From Prolixibacteraceae bacterium (lineage in GTDB: Bacteria > Bacteroidota > Bacteroidia > Bacteroidales > Prolixibacteraceae), in contig JAQIDF010000448.1 of the NCBI GenBank assembly GCA_027858145.1, forward strand, positions 1 through 7,390: 7,390 bases of DNA. Direction: 5' to 3'. Each line of letters starts with the position of its first letter. Position 1 is the first letter of the stretch. Below are positions 6,627-7,390 of the stretch, one piece after another. A program made the translations under genes and the position numbers. The notes under the pieces were generated by a model. That model made no database searches, was not told the DNA's origin, and was given only the letters and a program-made list of their open reading frames with translations.

Positions 6627-7390
6627 ATGGCACAGAAACCATCGATACCAAAGGGCACCCGCGATTTTTTGCCCGATTTGACAGCAAAACGTAATTACAT
6701 TTTCAGTACCATAAAAAGTGTTTTTGAATTATATGGCTTTCAGCCTATCGAAACGCCTGCCATGGAGAACCTGTCAACCTTGATGGGGAAGTATGGAGAG
6801 GAAGGGGATAAATTACTGTTTAAAATATTGAACTCGGGTGACTTTATGACTAAAGTACCTGCAGATTTTCTTTCAGAACCCGATTCGATAAAAATCACTA
6901 ATAAAATTTCGGAAAAAGGATTACGATATGATCTTACCGTGCCATTTGCCCGTTTCGTGGTTCAGAACCGAAATGAATTGACATTCCCGTTTAAGCGTTA
7001 CCAGATACAGCCGGTTTGGCGTGCCGACAGACCTCAAAAAGGGCGTTACCGCGAGTTTTATCAATGCGATGTTGATGTAATTGGCAGCAATTCGATGCTG
7101 AACGAAGTTGAACTGGTGCAAATTGTTGATGAGGTTTTTAAACGGCTTAATATTAATGTAACCCTCAAAATCAATAACCGCAAAATATTGGCCGGTATTG
7201 CCGAAACTATTGGTGAGGCCGACCGGATTGTTGATATTACCGTGGCAATAGATAAGCTTGATAAAATTGGCATTGAAAAAGTAAATGCTGAATTAAGCGA
7301 TAAAGGGATAAGCAATGAAGCCATTGAAAAATTGCAGCCCATATTAAATCTTTCGGGTTCAAACGAAGAAAAGATTGAGCAGATCAGTAC
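6627..7390 (+). CDS. hisS: Histidyl-tRNA synthetase, N-terminal 254 residues (cut by right edge)
   Basis: This class II aminoacyl-tRNA synthetase attaches histidine to tRNA-His in the cytoplasm. The frame is open from the ATG at 6627 to the end of the window. It begins MAQKPSIPKGTRDFLPD, the conserved HisRS N terminus. It then shows the motif 1 region (GFQPIETPAMENL, 37-49), KYGEEGDKLLFKI (55-67), GLRYDLTVPFARF (98-110) and motif 2 (RADRPQKGRYREFYQCDVD, 132-150). RYDLTVPFAR and RYREFYQCD resemble the eukaryote-like HisRS branch, as is usual for Bacteroidota, rather than the PEGTA form of E. coli. About 27 residues (72-98) separate the KYGEEGD block from RYDLTVP; I recall this insertion as normal for the phylum. 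Motif 3, the HisA motifs and the anticodon-binding domain lie beyond the window. The gene diverges from the efflux operon and is functionally unrelated to it. Confidence 0.97.
   Translation, partial: MAQKPSIPKGTRDFLPDLTAKRNYIFSTIKSVFELYGFQPIETPAMENLSTLMGKYGEEGDKLLFKILNSGDFMTKVPADFLSEPDSIKITNKISEKGLRYDLTVPFARFVVQNRNELTFPFKRYQIQPVWRADRPQKGRYREFYQCDVDVIGSNSMLNEVELVQIVDEVFKRLNINVTLKINNRKILAGIAETIGEADRIVDITVAIDKLDKIGIEKVNAELSDKGISNEAIEKLQPILNLSGSNEEKIEQIS

Noticed and set aside
6921..7342. Two open frames on the - strand inside hisS
   Set aside because: Both are opposite conserved HisRS motif 2 and adjacent coding sequence, overlap each other, and show no known domain; hisS on the + strand explains the region.
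1..7390. CRISPR array, insertion sequence, tRNA or phage genes
   Set aside because: No spaced direct repeats, transposase motifs, terminal inverted repeats or cloverleaf structure were seen; coding density is explained by the pump operon and hisS.

Overview
The window reads as chromosomal DNA of a member of the Bacteroidota, probably a Marinilabiliales/Prolixibacteraceae-like organism. The evidence is the protein style of all genes, A-rich start regions without clear Shine-Dalgarno sites, and promoters of the Bacteroidota type (TAnnTTTG at -7, TTTG at -33). The order-level placement is impression only; no database was searched.

From right to left, positions 6411 to 1 hold one compact minus-strand operon. 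In transcription order it is: a TetR-family repressor (5782-6411), a TolC-like outer membrane factor (4332-5759), a periplasmic adaptor lipoprotein (3254-4309), an inner-membrane RND proton/drug antiporter (117-3239), and the first 34 codons of a small protein that resembles the PG0541 / PII-like family associated with RND transporters (1-104, cut by the window edge). Gaps are only 12-22 nt and I see no internal promoter or terminator, so the genes are probably co-transcribed. The three efflux proteins together make a complete tripartite pump spanning both membranes. The antiporter carries the full proton-relay residue set of the drug-exporting (HAE1) branch.

The 215-bp divergent intergenic region (6412-6626) holds two promoters. 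The tetR-side promoter has a perfect -7 box (TACTTTTG) directly abutting a perfect 9-bp inverted repeat with a 10-bp centre (6437-6464, 28 bp in all). This is the size and position expected of a TetR-type operator, so the repressor probably controls its own gene and the whole pump operon. On the other side, a consensus promoter (TTTG, 19 bp, TAATTTTG) drives hisS, the histidyl-tRNA synthetase gene, which starts at 6627 and runs off the right edge. The hisS promoter lies more than 100 bp from the palindrome and is probably independent of it.

The window is mostly a recognisable efflux locus. The parts most worth following up are the small PII-like gene at the end of the operon, the palindromic operator, the long surface loop of the outer membrane factor, and the much more AT-rich tetR gene.
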